Source: an uncultured Campylobacterota bacterium
Lineage (GTDB): Bacteria; Campylobacterota; Campylobacteria; Campylobacterales; Sulfurovaceae
Direction: 5' to 3'
DNA: 64,000 bases
NCBI GenBank assembly: GCA_937141405.1
Contig: CAKZQQ010000007.1
Coordinates: forward strand, 1 to 64,000
A program made the translations under genes and the position numbers. Below the pieces are notes generated by a model. The model saw nothing but the letters and a program-made list of their open reading frames with translations. It was not told where the DNA came from and searched no databases. Each line of letters starts with the position of its first letter. Position 1 is the first letter of the stretch. This document shows positions 1 to 9,814 of the stretch, piece by piece.

Positions 1-152
1 GACACCTGCACTCCTCTTTTAGTGCATTATATCATAAAATTTTAATGGCATCAGCATCACCTGACCCCTATGCTATGACACCTGCACTCCTCTTTTAGTG
101 CATTATATCATAAAATTTTAATGGCATCAGCATCACCTGACCCCTATGCTAT
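1..152. repeat. 76-bp perfect tandem repeat, two copies
   Basis: Bases 1-76 and 77-152 are identical and directly adjacent. The array may continue left of the window. Each unit contains an inverted repeat TGCACT-(8 nt)-AGTGCA (7-12/21-26 and 83-88/97-102). On the minus strand each unit carries a TATAAT (26-31, 102-107), and the loop of the hairpin holds GAGGAG (11-16, 87-92), which resembles a Shine-Dalgarno sequence. The right end of copy 2 runs into the stranded haemagglutinin fragment on the minus strand. There are no spacers between units, so this is not a CRISPR array. It is most simply a local duplication inside a recombination-prone CDI tail. An assembly artefact at a contig end is the alternative. 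Confidence 0.9.
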
Positions 153-315
153 GTACTCTAAGGTTCATACCGCTGTCTTTATCGACACTTTTTATGTTAT
201 CTTGGAGGGATTCTATATTGAGATCACCCCCTATATCTGCATTGATGGTGTTAGCTTGTGCTACTGCACCTTTGAGGGTAGCAGAGAGGAAGTGAGGTAG
301 GTTATGGGTGGTCAT
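133..315 (-). pseudogene. Stranded fragment of an FHA/CdiA-type exoprotein gene
   Basis: This 60-codon minus-strand frame starts with ATG at 315, inside the last 14 bases of the preceding candidate immunity gene. Residues about 5-40 read like the haemagglutinin repeat region of FhaB/CdiA proteins, with GGDLNIESLQD as the recognisable core. The last residues run into the 76-bp repeat and look unrelated. The fragment has no signal peptide, no toxin domain and no Shine-Dalgarno sequence of its own. It fits an orphan piece left by exchange of cdiA C-terminal modules, which are known to accumulate downstream of cdiI genes. It is probably not functional as a protein. Confidence 0.55.
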
Positions 316-871
316 TTGGAGTTTTATAATAAGGACTGTTGAGTTTTGTTTTACATGCTATATTAGGGCAAGTAACCACTCCTACATTTGAATCAACCTG
401 AAAGGCTTCGGCACATTCAGGACAGAGTATCCAATTATCTCCTAGTGCTTCTGCGTATTTATACTTAGGATTTGGATGTTGTGTTGCATCCTCTTCTACC
501 ATTAATTCATAAAGTTCAAAAAATGCCTTTTCTACTTCTGGGTCTTGATCGCTAAATTTATCATGAAAATACTTATCATAGAATAATTCCGGCTGTAATA
601 ATATAGTTTTATATTCTTCATTAAATCTCACCTTCCAATATTTTGATGGAGTATCATTTAGGACATCAAACATAAAAAGGGGGGCAGATGATATATGCCC
701 CCATCCATACTCATAGAATTCAACTATAGGATATATGGAATCATAATATAAGCTTAAAACAGTAAACTCTTCTCCTATTTCAAAACTAAAAGTATCAAAT
801 TTAGGACCCAAAAAACTAAACTTCCCAACCCACTTTTCATCAAGTTTTTTATATTTAGCCCTTACTCTCAT
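302..871 (-). CDS. Candidate CDI immunity protein with C-terminal zinc ribbon
   Basis: This 189-residue cytoplasmic protein has no signal peptide. Its ATG overlaps the stop of the upstream exoprotein gene as ATGA (868-871), so translation is coupled, as expected for a toxin-immunity pair. Residues 1-135 are rich in aromatic and acidic residues (predicted acidic) and I do not recognise the fold. Residues 150-173 form a Cys4 zinc-ribbon pattern, CxxC-x14-CxxxxC (C150, C153, C168, C173). The immunity role rests on position and acidity, not on homology. The ribbon could hold the protein together or contact the toxin. It could instead be an unrelated accessory gene captured in the same place. Confidence 0.6.
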   Translation of the reverse strand: MRVRAKYKKLDEKWVGKFSFLGPKFDTFSFEIGEEFTVLSLYYDSIYPIVEFYEYGWGHISSAPLFMFDVLNDTPSKYWKVRFNEEYKTILLQPELFYDKYFHDKFSDQDPEVEKAFFELYELMVEEDATQHPNPKYKYAEALGDNWILCPECAEAFQVDSNVGVVTCPNIACKTKLNSPYYKTPNDHP

Positions 872-3800
872 TTTAATTTACCTTCTAGTATTTTAGTTTT
901 TGGCTCAACTACTGTACCTGTTTTTATATTAACATAAGCATGTGTTTCTTGATATAACCCATTTGAAATTTCTTTACGGGTTGAAGATACTTTTGCCCAA
1001 TCTCCAGCATTACCACCATACTGATTAATCAATCTATCTATATCCTTTATTGGATTGGAAGCACCATTGCCTGCTATTATTTCTTCAAATTTTCCAAGAT
1101 TTAATTCAGAAAGTTGTTCTTCGCTAGCGAGTTGTCTTTTTAACTTTGTTGAGTTCGTAATATTCTTCGCACTCTCTGCCCCATCATATAACTCTTTTGC
1201 AACACTTTTTGGTACTTTAAACTTTTTTGCAAGTGCAAGCACAATCATATCTTGCGATAAACCTTGATTTTCAAGTTCCTGTACCATATCTACTGTGAAA
1301 ACTATCGCATCAAGAGGTAGATTTAAAAAAGAAAGTGGTAAACCTTCTTTTGGCTCTTCTCCAAGGTTGGGTGCATTAGCATAAGCACTTAACGCTAATA
1401 TCAATAAAACAAGAACCGTTAAACTATTATTCTCAACAACACTTTCACTCATGCTTTGAGTAATCGCTAACTCTTCATCAGTCACATTCTCATGGGTTGC
1501 AAGCACTACAGCTGCACTAAGTACTGAGGTTATGGCTTTGACTTCCTTTTGTGTCTGTTCTAAATATCTATTAAGCTCTTCTTGACTATTTATATCTACA
1601 TTACCGCTTATTAGATCTTTTTTTCTCTCTTCAACTATATACTCTCCAACTACATGTGAAGTGGCTGTAGCGATAGCTCCTTGAGAGAAGTCTCCACCAC
1701 CTAATTCGCTTAGTACTCCACCAACCAATGAGTGTGTAGTTGTAATGAGTGCTTTTGTTTGCATAGAATCTTTATCCAATCCAAGCTGTTTAGGTAAATC
1801 ATGCCCTATATACTCAAACGCAACATTCCCTGCACTCTCAGCCATGATAGCCTTTATATCCCCTCCATAGATTGCTTTCTTAGCAAGACCATGGAGTATC
1901 TCTCTAGATATCTTCTCTCCATACTCAAGATTCCTTAGAGCAATGCTTCCATCACTGTTTTGAGTAGCATAGTCCATCTGAACATCTATGATATCTGTAG
2001 CAGCACTAAGTGCTCCGGCCATTACTGCACTTTTAAGTACAGACTCAAGATCAAAGTCAAGTTCTCCTGTTATGGCTCCTGAGAGTATCTGTGTAGCTGC
2101 GTTGATGATAGCAGCATCTATGCTGGCTGCTACTGCTGTACCTACTATACCTTCAGTCGCTATTCCTAAAGAACCTGTTATCGCACCTCCTGCCGATATC
2201 GTACTTGTTGCTCCTGCTGTTCCACCTGCTGCTACACCTGAGCCTGCACCCATAGTAATGACTGTGACTATAGCAACTACTATGATCTGCCCAAGTGCAG
2301 TCATAGAGGTACTCTCATCATACCACTCTTGAGAGTTAAGAATAGCTTCTACTTGAATGAGTTGTTCATGAGTAAGTTTGTTTTCACTTGAGATGACTTG
2401 CAATATATTCTCATTGGAGAGTTTCTCTTTGAGCAGACTCTCACCGTTAAGCATGATCTCTTTAGCATTGATAGTTGCAGGCACAGCACTCTCTTCTATC
2501 TTTCCTTGATCTATGATCTTTCGTGTCATCACTCCTTGAGAGTCATCATAGGAAGTATGGAGTGAACTCTCTTTATCAGAGACAAGCATAAGAGCATTTG
2601 TCATGATCTCTACAACTTCTGCTTGTACTTCAGAGCCTTGCATGATGACTACACCCTCAGGAGAGGTGAAAGTAACATTGGAAGCATCTATGATGCTCTT
2701 TGCAACGGAATCATTTTGAAGATTTTCAATGGCTTGCTTTTTCCAGATAGAACCAAAAGAGCTTTTTCTGACTTCATGATAATCAGCATTTGTAGCATGT
2801 GCTGTTGCAAGAGTTATGTCGCCCTCAGATGAATAGATGCTCAGATCATCTGCTTTGATGTCAGTTGCTTGGAGTGTGACACCGCTATCACCGCTAAGCG
2901 CTACTGTGTTGCCTTTGATAGAGCTTTTTTGCACACTCTGTTCTAGATGGGTATCTTCTACTGTTTTCTTAGATACCGTTGCTTTAAAATGAAGCCAATA
3001 TTCATCATATTGACTATCGATCGCAGCAAGGACATTGAGATTTCCGCCTGCATCGATACCTATGTTCTCTCCTGCTTCAATGCTTGAGCCTCGAATAAGT
3101 GTATCACCGCCACTTTGCATAGAGATGCTTCCATCTGCCGTGATACTGCTTCCATGATGTACAACACTTTCTCCATTCATATAGCCGTTTGCAAAAGTAT
3201 AGTCATAATCTCTTTTATCTTTGGCTGTATCGATGACAATCTCTTCGCCTGCATTTAAAAAGATATTGCCACCTGTAGTACGAGCCGGAGTATCTGCATC
3301 CGTAGATGCTATGTGCACAGTGTCTTGGTTTTCTACTGCTGTTGCGCTTATATTTGCACCGATATTCTCTATGTTCTTCGCCGCATCGATGACGATATTA
3401 CCTCCATCTGAGCTGATAGTTGCCGTCTTGCCTACAACGCTATAATGCTCGATGCCTGATTCATGCTCAAGATCAACTCCTCTCATGATCGTTTGATTGA
3501 TAACACTGCCTGTAGTGCTGACAAGTGATACGCCTCTGCCTCCGCTTATGCTTCCCGAGAGGTTGGAGATATCATTGAGTGCTACAAAGTCGACCACACC
3601 TTCAGCGATGAGCGAGCCTTGATTGTTAACAATACTCTCGGCATCTACGATGATGTTATTGGAGGCATACATCTTGCCACTATTGTTAAGCGCGCCTTCT
3701 ACCGTGACATTTATAGTATTTGCAGCGATAAGCGCTCCACTCCCATCAAGATCACCACTCTTAGCCGCCATATAAACTTTTGGCACAAGCGCTGTAACAC

Positions 3801-6800
3801 TTGAGCCATCAGCCAAAGTCACTTGCTCTTCAACAAGCCATACCATATCACTTGTAAGCTGAGCTATCTGTTCACTACTCAATGCAACACCCGGTCTGAG
3901 TCCATATGCGCTTGCATAAGTAACCCCTGCATCCATAAGTGCTTTATATTGCTCCTGATCACTCCCGTAACCATCTAAAAATCTTTTGCCTGTGAGCTGA
4001 GCTATCTGATCTTTTATAAGCCGTAATTCATAATACCCGTCACCTAAGCGTTTCATGATATTTGTCGGATCAATCCCTAAAGCATCAAGCATATAACCTG
4101 AACTGAGCCACTGAGCATAATTTGTAAATCGTGGATCAGTTGTGATGTAAGGTGTAAGAGCATTTGGATCATCTACATTGATACTAAAAAGTGAGCTTGT
4201 CGGCAATGCAAGATTTGGTGAAGCTTCTCGTATCTCGATATCATCGGATGTACCTTGATAAGTTGTATATGCATCTTGTTCTATGTTGTTTATAAATACT
4301 TCTGCACCCTCATCTATGATGCCATTATTTATCGTGTTTATATTGCCTGTAATCGCTCCGCCGGCTAATATATTTGAAGGTAATTCGGCTATCTTTTCCG
4401 TGCTCGTTTCTGTCATAGGAAGTTCATCCCATCTATAATCCGGATTGTGAAAAGCATCACCGCAATCACTGTAACAATGCCAAAATTTTCCGGTTAAACT
4501 ATTGTATCTATAGAGAGACTCTGATTGATTTTCAAGCTCACCTGAGAGATCAAAATAGATATCGCCAACTACACTGATGGTACTAAGACGATTGTGAACA
4601 TCAACGCCCTTCATAATCAAATTACCACCACTAGATATAGTGCTCTCTTTTATCTGGTCTGCATTTGCCAAATACTCTTCGGATGAACTCTTAGTGTATT
4701 CTCTCTGTTTTTCTCCTGCAATCCATCTTACACTCGTCACATATTTGTAAGAATATGTAGTAATAGGATCAATAATGGTACCACCTTCATACTCATATCT
4801 TACCGTATGAACATCTATTCCAAAAGCTTCATACATAGCATCAAGCTCACCTGCAACATCGCTTGCAAATTGATCTTTATCATAAGGTATGATAACTGTT
4901 GCATAACTATTGTTTTGACTTACAATTGCAACATTATTGATATCATAACCATTTGGTAAAACCATATCTCTAAACATTTTTCTTGCTTGGTAAATATAGG
5001 CTTCCCCTTCATTAAGATAGCCGTTAGCTATAGATAGTTTCGCTTCTGCAGTATCATCAACATTCGCCAAATAATAGTTATTATGTAAATTCGTATAAAA
5101 GCTAAGTAGTCCATTTTCAAAATACATTGCTATTTCATATTTGAATATAAGCTTTTCACTGCTTATTATGTCTGTCTCTTTTTCTATCTGAGTTGTACTT
5201 TTATTATTGATTATATCGGCTGCTATATTCATATCTCCATCACTCTCAATGCGAGCCGAAAGGTTATCGAGTACTTGTGCATACTCTTCAACATTGCCCC
5301 ACTCATCAATCAAGCCGCCTATATTGAGTGCGCCAAGACTCAGTAGTTCGGCTCCTTCACTATTGGTGATATTTTGCGCACCGATATTAAGTAGCTCTCT
5401 TGCTGCAATCACGGCACTTTTTGTGATACCGTCAACCATCTCATCTGTATTGAGCAGCGTATTGGCATCGATGATGATAGCATCACCATATATAGCGCCT
5501 GTGCCTATATTGTTGAGCGTTCCTGTTTCGAGCCAAGTAAGCGCATCACTATTTATAGTGCCTCTATTGGTAAGTGTATCTGCTTGGATATCTATATTTT
5601 CAGCGCTTATCTCACCATTAGCATTGTTGGAAAGCATATTGCCTGCGAAGCCAAAACTCCCTGTAGCAGACATTATGGCACTATTTGCAAACTCTGCTGT
5701 TGCTTCTATGAAAAGATTGCCTGCTGCACTTAATACTCCTTCGTTTGCACTCTCATTTTCGAGCCTTACGCTCATATCCCCGCCACTTAAAATATCGCCT
5801 ATATTATGCAGTGAAGCAGCTTCTATATTTACAAATTGATCTGCTTGCATAACGCCTACATCATTACTGATATCATGCGCTTTGACATCAAGTGTTGTCG
5901 CAGCACTTATACTCCCGTTGGCATTTGTGATATCACCCGTGAGATTAAATAAAATATTTTGTAGTGAATGAAGAGTACCCTCGGTATTATCAAGTGAACC
6001 TCCCGTCAGTGCAAGCGTGCTTTCTGATTGGATATGTCCCGATTGGTTAACGATAGAATCCGCTCGGATATCTACTTGATCACCCAAGATTGAGCCCCCT
6101 GTATTGTCAAATGAAGAAGTTGTATTAAATTGCAGATTACCACCCTCTATCGTACTCCCTAGATTGGTAAAAGAGACAAGAGAGAGTGCCGAGATACCAC
6201 TTGCTATGATCTTGGAGTTTTGATTACCCAATAGGCTTCCGGTATGCTCCAAGTTTGCAACATTGATCAGTGAATCACCTGTATTGCTGAGTGTATCACT
6301 CACACCCAAAGCCACACTCGCTCCACTGATCTCGCCACCATCATTACGTAACTCGCTTGCAACTGTTATACTTCCTGCGCCCAATGGATCACTTGTAGAA
6401 GAGGTTGCGCCTGAGCTTGCATCAACCGTATCTGTTGTCACTGTAGCCCCTGAGTCTGTTGTCGTAGTATCACTCTCTCCTGCAACGAGTGGCTCCTCTT
6501 CATGCGAGCCAAGTAGTGCGCCATTTGTATTGGTAAGTTTGTGCGCATTTATCTCAAGTGAATTGCTCCCTGCTTGCGCTATGGTTCCGGTACTATTTGT
6601 AAGTGTATCGCTCGTAAGATCAAGTCGTGCCGCTTGCATAGTACCGCTATTAGTAAGCGCATCGGTTGTACTTTTAAGCTCTCTTAGTGCGCTGATTTTC
6701 CCGCTATTATTGAGCGTATCGGCTGTGATAGCTATATCTTCATTTGAAGTAATAGCATGAGAATTCTCAAGAGTTTTTACAGCAATGTTGCTCTTTTTAT

Positions 6801-7809
6801 TGACAGCGATCGTACCACTATTAGTAAGCTTTCCGTCCGCGCTGAGGGTAAAATTGTTTGCATTGACAACGCCTGCATTATTGACCCCAACACCGCTTTC
6901 TGTACCCACAAGCGTGATGCTTCCGGCATACATTCCACCAAGTGCTTTGGTGTCGATAGCAACGCTAGGTGCAGGGGTAGATACTGTTTTTTTCGTGATA
7001 GTAGATGTATCGGCACTGATTTCATTGGCACCTGCAACTATCTTGAGATTGTTGGCATGAATATTGGCATTGATCTCACTTGCTCTTGAGAGAATGCGTG
7101 TATAATCACTCCCGCTGTCATTGAGTCCACCACCTTCAATGGTAATCTTGCCATTTTCAATGCTGTAGCTTTGTATAGCTCCGCCACCTATATTGACCTT
7201 GCCCGTTGTGAGTGTTGTGCCCGATGCATTGAGTATACTTGCACCGTCTACACTGATGCCACTTGGATTGGCTATGATCACATCAGCTCTTTTTCCTGCT
7301 ACTTCGATCGTTCCTGTAAGCATGCTTGGATCATTTGAGTTGACTTGATTGACAATCGCTTTTGCTTCCCCGCCTGCTAGCCACGGATTGCCCTCAACCC
7401 AACCTGCACTTTGGGTTTGCACATTCACTCTAGAGTTATTGAGAATCGTTCCATTTTCTGCGGTGTTAAATTCACTATATTGATTGACCGAGATGCCTGC
7501 ATTTGTAGGCGTTTGGATATTGACCTGTGTTGCACCGCTGGCGGTGTTTAAGATCGTTGCTTGCTGATTTGTTGGAGCATTCGTGTCGGCGATGATATCA
7601 GCATAACTTGATTGGAGTATAAGCGATGAACTTATCATCACGCACAATGATTGTTTTATGAATTGCTGTAAAGAATCGGCAAGTTTATCTGCGCTATCCA
7701 AAGATGCTCTCTCATCACTGGATGCGACATTGGCTGATGCTAACTCGCTCACTACCTTTTTTGACTCAAGCGCATTTTTATTTTTGATCACTTTAAATAT
7801 CTTATTCAT
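868..7809 (-). CDS. Filamentous haemagglutinin / CdiA-like exoprotein with polymorphic toxin C-terminus
   Basis: This 2313-residue secreted effector of a two-partner-secretion system starts at ATG 7809 behind AAAGGAG. Residues 1-25 resemble the extended signal peptide region of such proteins, with a hydrophobic export signal at about 50-70. The TPS domain follows (about 72-300, with an NPSGISVDG motif). Long haemagglutinin-type repeats rich in short Asn/Ser/Gly motifs occupy most of 300-880. Residues about 885-1220 break this pattern (see findings). A conserved block around 1228-1330 (DPRFTNY, then RLGDGYYELRLIKDQIAQLTG) and more repeats follow. From about 1828 there is a glycine/alanine-rich hydrophobic DUF637-like segment, then a pre-toxin region ending in VENN at about 2125. 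The last 185 residues are the variable effector: a hydrophobic stretch directly after VENN, then a terminal domain with NQYGGNAGDW and ETHAYVN motifs like small polymorphic-toxin domains. The toxin activity is not identified. Confidence 0.9.
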   Translation of the reverse strand: MNKIFKVIKNKNALESKKVVSELASANVASSDERASLDSADKLADSLQQFIKQSLCVMISSSLILQSSYADIIADTNAPTNQQATILNTASGATQVNIQTPTNAGISVNQYSEFNTAENGTILNNSRVNVQTQSAGWVEGNPWLAGGEAKAIVNQVNSNDPSMLTGTIEVAGKRADVIIANPSGISVDGASILNASGTTLTTGKVNIGGGAIQSYSIENGKITIEGGGLNDSGSDYTRILSRASEINANIHANNLKIVAGANEISADTSTITKKTVSTPAPSVAIDTKALGGMYAGSITLVGTESGVGVNNAGVVNANNFTLSADGKLTNSGTIAVNKKSNIAVKTLENSHAITSNEDIAITADTLNNSGKISALRELKSTTDALTNSGTMQAARLDLTSDTLTNSTGTIAQAGSNSLEINAHKLTNTNGALLGSHEEEPLVAGESDTTTTDSGATVTTDTVDASSGATSSTSDPLGAGSITVASELRNDGGEISGASVALGVSDTLSNTGDSLINVANLEHTGSLLGNQNSKIIASGISALSLVSFTNLGSTIEGGNLQFNTTSSFDNTGGSILGDQVDIRADSIVNQSGHIQSESTLALTGGSLDNTEGTLHSLQNILFNLTGDITNANGSISAATTLDVKAHDISNDVGVMQADQFVNIEAASLHNIGDILSGGDMSVRLENESANEGVLSAAGNLFIEATAEFANSAIMSATGSFGFAGNMLSNNANGEISAENIDIQADTLTNRGTINSDALTWLETGTLNNIGTGAIYGDAIIIDANTLLNTDEMVDGITKSAVIAARELLNIGAQNITNSEGAELLSLGALNIGGLIDEWGNVEEYAQVLDNLSARIESDGDMNIAADIINNKSTTQIEKETDIISSEKLIFKYEIAMYFENGLLSFYTNLHNNYYLANVDDTAEAKLSIANGYLNEGEAYIYQARKMFRDMVLPNGYDINNVAIVSQNNSYATVIIPYDKDQFASDVAGELDAMYEAFGIDVHTVRYEYEGGTIIDPITTYSYKYVTSVRWIAGEKQREYTKSSSEEYLANADQIKESTISSGGNLIMKGVDVHNRLSTISVVGDIYFDLSGELENQSESLYRYNSLTGKFWHCYSDCGDAFHNPDYRWDELPMTETSTEKIAELPSNILAGGAITGNINTINNGIIDEGAEVFINNIEQDAYTTYQGTSDDIEIREASPNLALPTSSLFSINVDDPNALTPYITTDPRFTNYAQWLSSGYMLDALGIDPTNIMKRLGDGYYELRLIKDQIAQLTGKRFLDGYGSDQEQYKALMDAGVTYASAYGLRPGVALSSEQIAQLTSDMVWLVEEQVTLADGSSVTALVPKVYMAAKSGDLDGSGALIAANTINVTVEGALNNSGKMYASNNIIVDAESIVNNQGSLIAEGVVDFVALNDISNLSGSISGGRGVSLVSTTGSVINQTIMRGVDLEHESGIEHYSVVGKTATISSDGGNIVIDAAKNIENIGANISATAVENQDTVHIASTDADTPARTTGGNIFLNAGEEIVIDTAKDKRDYDYTFANGYMNGESVVHHGSSITADGSISMQSGGDTLIRGSSIEAGENIGIDAGGNLNVLAAIDSQYDEYWLHFKATVSKKTVEDTHLEQSVQKSSIKGNTVALSGDSGVTLQATDIKADDLSIYSSEGDITLATAHATNADYHEVRKSSFGSIWKKQAIENLQNDSVAKSIIDASNVTFTSPEGVVIMQGSEVQAEVVEIMTNALMLVSDKESSLHTSYDDSQGVMTRKIIDQGKIEESAVPATINAKEIMLNGESLLKEKLSNENILQVISSENKLTHEQLIQVEAILNSQEWYDESTSMTALGQIIVVAIVTVITMGAGSGVAAGGTAGATSTISAGGAITGSLGIATEGIVGTAVAASIDAAIINAATQILSGAITGELDFDLESVLKSAVMAGALSAATDIIDVQMDYATQNSDGSIALRNLEYGEKISREILHGLAKKAIYGGDIKAIMAESAGNVAFEYIGHDLPKQLGLDKDSMQTKALITTTHSLVGGVLSELGGGDFSQGAIATATSHVVGEYIVEERKKDLISGNVDINSQEELNRYLEQTQKEVKAITSVLSAAVVLATHENVTDEELAITQSMSESVVENNSLTVLVLLILALSAYANAPNLGEEPKEGLPLSFLNLPLDAIVFTVDMVQELENQGLSQDMIVLALAKKFKVPKSVAKELYDGAESAKNITNSTKLKRQLASEEQLSELNLGKFEEIIAGNGASNPIKDIDRLINQYGGNAGDWAKVSSTRKEISNGLYQETHAYVNIKTGTVVEPKTKILEGKLK

Positions 7810-7820
7810 CCCCTGCTCCT

Positions 7821-9533
7821 TTAAAAATTATAATTGATAGAAAAACCGCCTGTTATACTCTTTTTAGGGAAGTTCTCCGGTGCATAGATAGGTAGGCCCA
7901 CAAAAAGGTCGTACCCAATCGTTCCAAATTTACTAAACTGCCCTCTAAGACCAAAAGCACCGCCAATGAGAGTTTTTCCCATGAGATATTTGGCATTTTC
8001 TCCACTCACATGCCCGCCATCAAGTGCTATGTAAAACTTATGAGCAGGCTTGTAAGCCCACTCTATATCATTACGCCAAATAGCTCCTCTATCACTACTA
8101 AGTGAATACTCTCCGTCAAACCCTCGCACAGTGTATCTGCCACCGATAGAGAGTCTATCTTGCGGTGTTAGAGGTGTGCCGTTGTATTGAAACTTCAGTG
8201 AGGTGCTATAGGCGAAGTTTCGCTCTTTTAAAACAAATGGAGCATATACCGAAGCATTGAAGGTATATATCTGCATTCTACTTGTGCCCTCATTATAGCT
8301 CTCTTCTGGAGCCTGAAGTGCATCAAAAGCGCCTGTGCCTCTTTTATAGTATGCACTCAGATCAAAAACGGCACTGCCAAAATATTTTCTAAGGTCAAAT
8401 CCAAGCTCATACCCTGCTGTTTTTCTTCGCTGCACCGTGAGTTCTGCATCATCTATAAAGTTATTTGAGCTCTTTTGCCAACCGATAAGGGAGGTTGAAA
8501 ATTTTATAGTATCATCACGATAAAGCACTCTTTTAAGCGTAAGTTTTTTTGTGGTGCTACTCCCGTTATAGTTATATATCTGAGAAGCACCGGCAACCAT
8601 CTGTTCATAATCATACCGGCTCTCATCAAACGATACAAGCCAATATCCCCAGGGAATGGAGTAGTGCAAAACTCTATTGTTTGAACCACCGTTTCTTGTA
8701 TCGTTATTTAACGAAACGGATGATCTGTCGCCGATATCCCGAGTGTAGCCTATATAGAAGATATCATTCAATCCTAAAGGATTATCCCAAGCCAAAGTTG
8801 CCCCACCTTGCATCCTGCCTGTCGACTTTGAGCCTGCATCATCCATACTCAATGTTACACGAAAAGGAATGCGGTGTTTATAATCTATGACTATATCCGA
8901 ATATCCTGCTTTACCCGATGGAGTGATCTGCATAGTCGCACTCGCAGTTGGCAATCTCCTTAGATTCTCAAGTCCCTGCTCTATATCTCTTAAGTTTAAA
9001 AGTTTATCTCTGCTCGTAGGCATGGAATTTTTTAGTGATGTTGCAGAAGTTTTATCGAGCGCTCTTACACCATCCACTCTACCTGCTATAAGGGAATATT
9101 TTAATGTACCGCTTGAGAGATCTTGTGGCTCAAGAAGTACTCGCGTAGTCACATACCCATCATCTATAATCCTATTTTGCGTAAGGCTCATAATAGTGTT
9201 GATACCTTGAATACCTATACACTCTCCCTTATTTGAATAGTGCAGAGTTTTTAATGCATCTTCAAGCGCATAGCCAAACTGACCTGCCTCTTCGCCTCGG
9301 AGTGATATATCTTCAGGCTTTATGTAAAAACAAGGTTTTTCATCTTGAGGGACACTTTTTGGCACTTCAATACCCGGTGTGGCATTAAGCATAACATCTT
9401 GAGCTTTTGGTTGCAGTTCTTGTACAGCCCTTGCTCTCTCGTCAGCCTTTTGTTGCCTAAAAGCCTCATCTGTAGGCGATGAGGCAAACATGCAAATAGG
9501 CAATACAACAGATAATATAATCCTCTTCTTCAA
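7821..9533 (-). CDS. Two-partner-secretion outer-membrane transporter (FhaC/CdiB/ShlB family)
   Basis: This 570-residue outer-membrane beta-barrel exports the exoprotein encoded 11 bp downstream. I place the start at TTG 9531-9533: it gives a clean signal peptide (MKKRIILSVVLPICMFA) and is preceded by GGGG nine bases upstream. The longer frame from TTG 9590 has no Shine-Dalgarno sequence and would bury the signal. After a Gln/Glu-rich linker come POTRA domains (roughly residues 70-210). The barrel follows, with VRGFDGEYSL matching the conserved VRG(Y/F) motif of the plug loop, and the protein ends in an aromatic residue (INYNF), as barrel proteins do. The upstream 9534-9814 is very AT-rich and shows no gene. 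The order transporter-exoprotein-immunity is the usual cdiB-cdiA-cdiI order. Confidence 0.9.
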   Translation of the reverse strand: MKKRIILSVVLPICMFASSPTDEAFRQQKADERARAVQELQPKAQDVMLNATPGIEVPKSVPQDEKPCFYIKPEDISLRGEEAGQFGYALEDALKTLHYSNKGECIGIQGINTIMSLTQNRIIDDGYVTTRVLLEPQDLSSGTLKYSLIAGRVDGVRALDKTSATSLKNSMPTSRDKLLNLRDIEQGLENLRRLPTASATMQITPSGKAGYSDIVIDYKHRIPFRVTLSMDDAGSKSTGRMQGGATLAWDNPLGLNDIFYIGYTRDIGDRSSVSLNNDTRNGGSNNRVLHYSIPWGYWLVSFDESRYDYEQMVAGASQIYNYNGSSTTKKLTLKRVLYRDDTIKFSTSLIGWQKSSNNFIDDAELTVQRRKTAGYELGFDLRKYFGSAVFDLSAYYKRGTGAFDALQAPEESYNEGTSRMQIYTFNASVYAPFVLKERNFAYSTSLKFQYNGTPLTPQDRLSIGGRYTVRGFDGEYSLSSDRGAIWRNDIEWAYKPAHKFYIALDGGHVSGENAKYLMGKTLIGGAFGLRGQFSKFGTIGYDLFVGLPIYAPENFPKKSITGGFSINYNF

Positions 9534-9814
9534 AACAGTAATCCCCAAAATATTTCTAATAAGTATGTTTTTATAATATTTTTTAAACAATAATACAAAT
9601 GTATTTTATTCATTAAATTGTTAAATTATCATTAATAAAATATAAAAATTATATTTTATTGAGATTTGTGTAAAAAATAAACATTTAATTTTTCTATATT
9701 TTATATAAGAATATCGAATATATTTTTAAGATTTAGATTATGCAATTTATATACCAAATCAAATTGTTTAAAAAATATCCATTATAATCAAACCTATGAA
9801 AACTTTTGAAGATT

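Noticed and set aside
1-152. CRISPR array
   Set aside because: The repeated unit is 76 bp, directly adjacent and without spacers.
5207-5839. 210-codon open frame on the plus strand, and another of 165 codons at 6263-6760
   Set aside because: Both are antisense to the haemagglutinin repeats. Their Ser/Ala/Leu-rich translation is a by-product of the repetitive codons, and there is no Shine-Dalgarno sequence or family.
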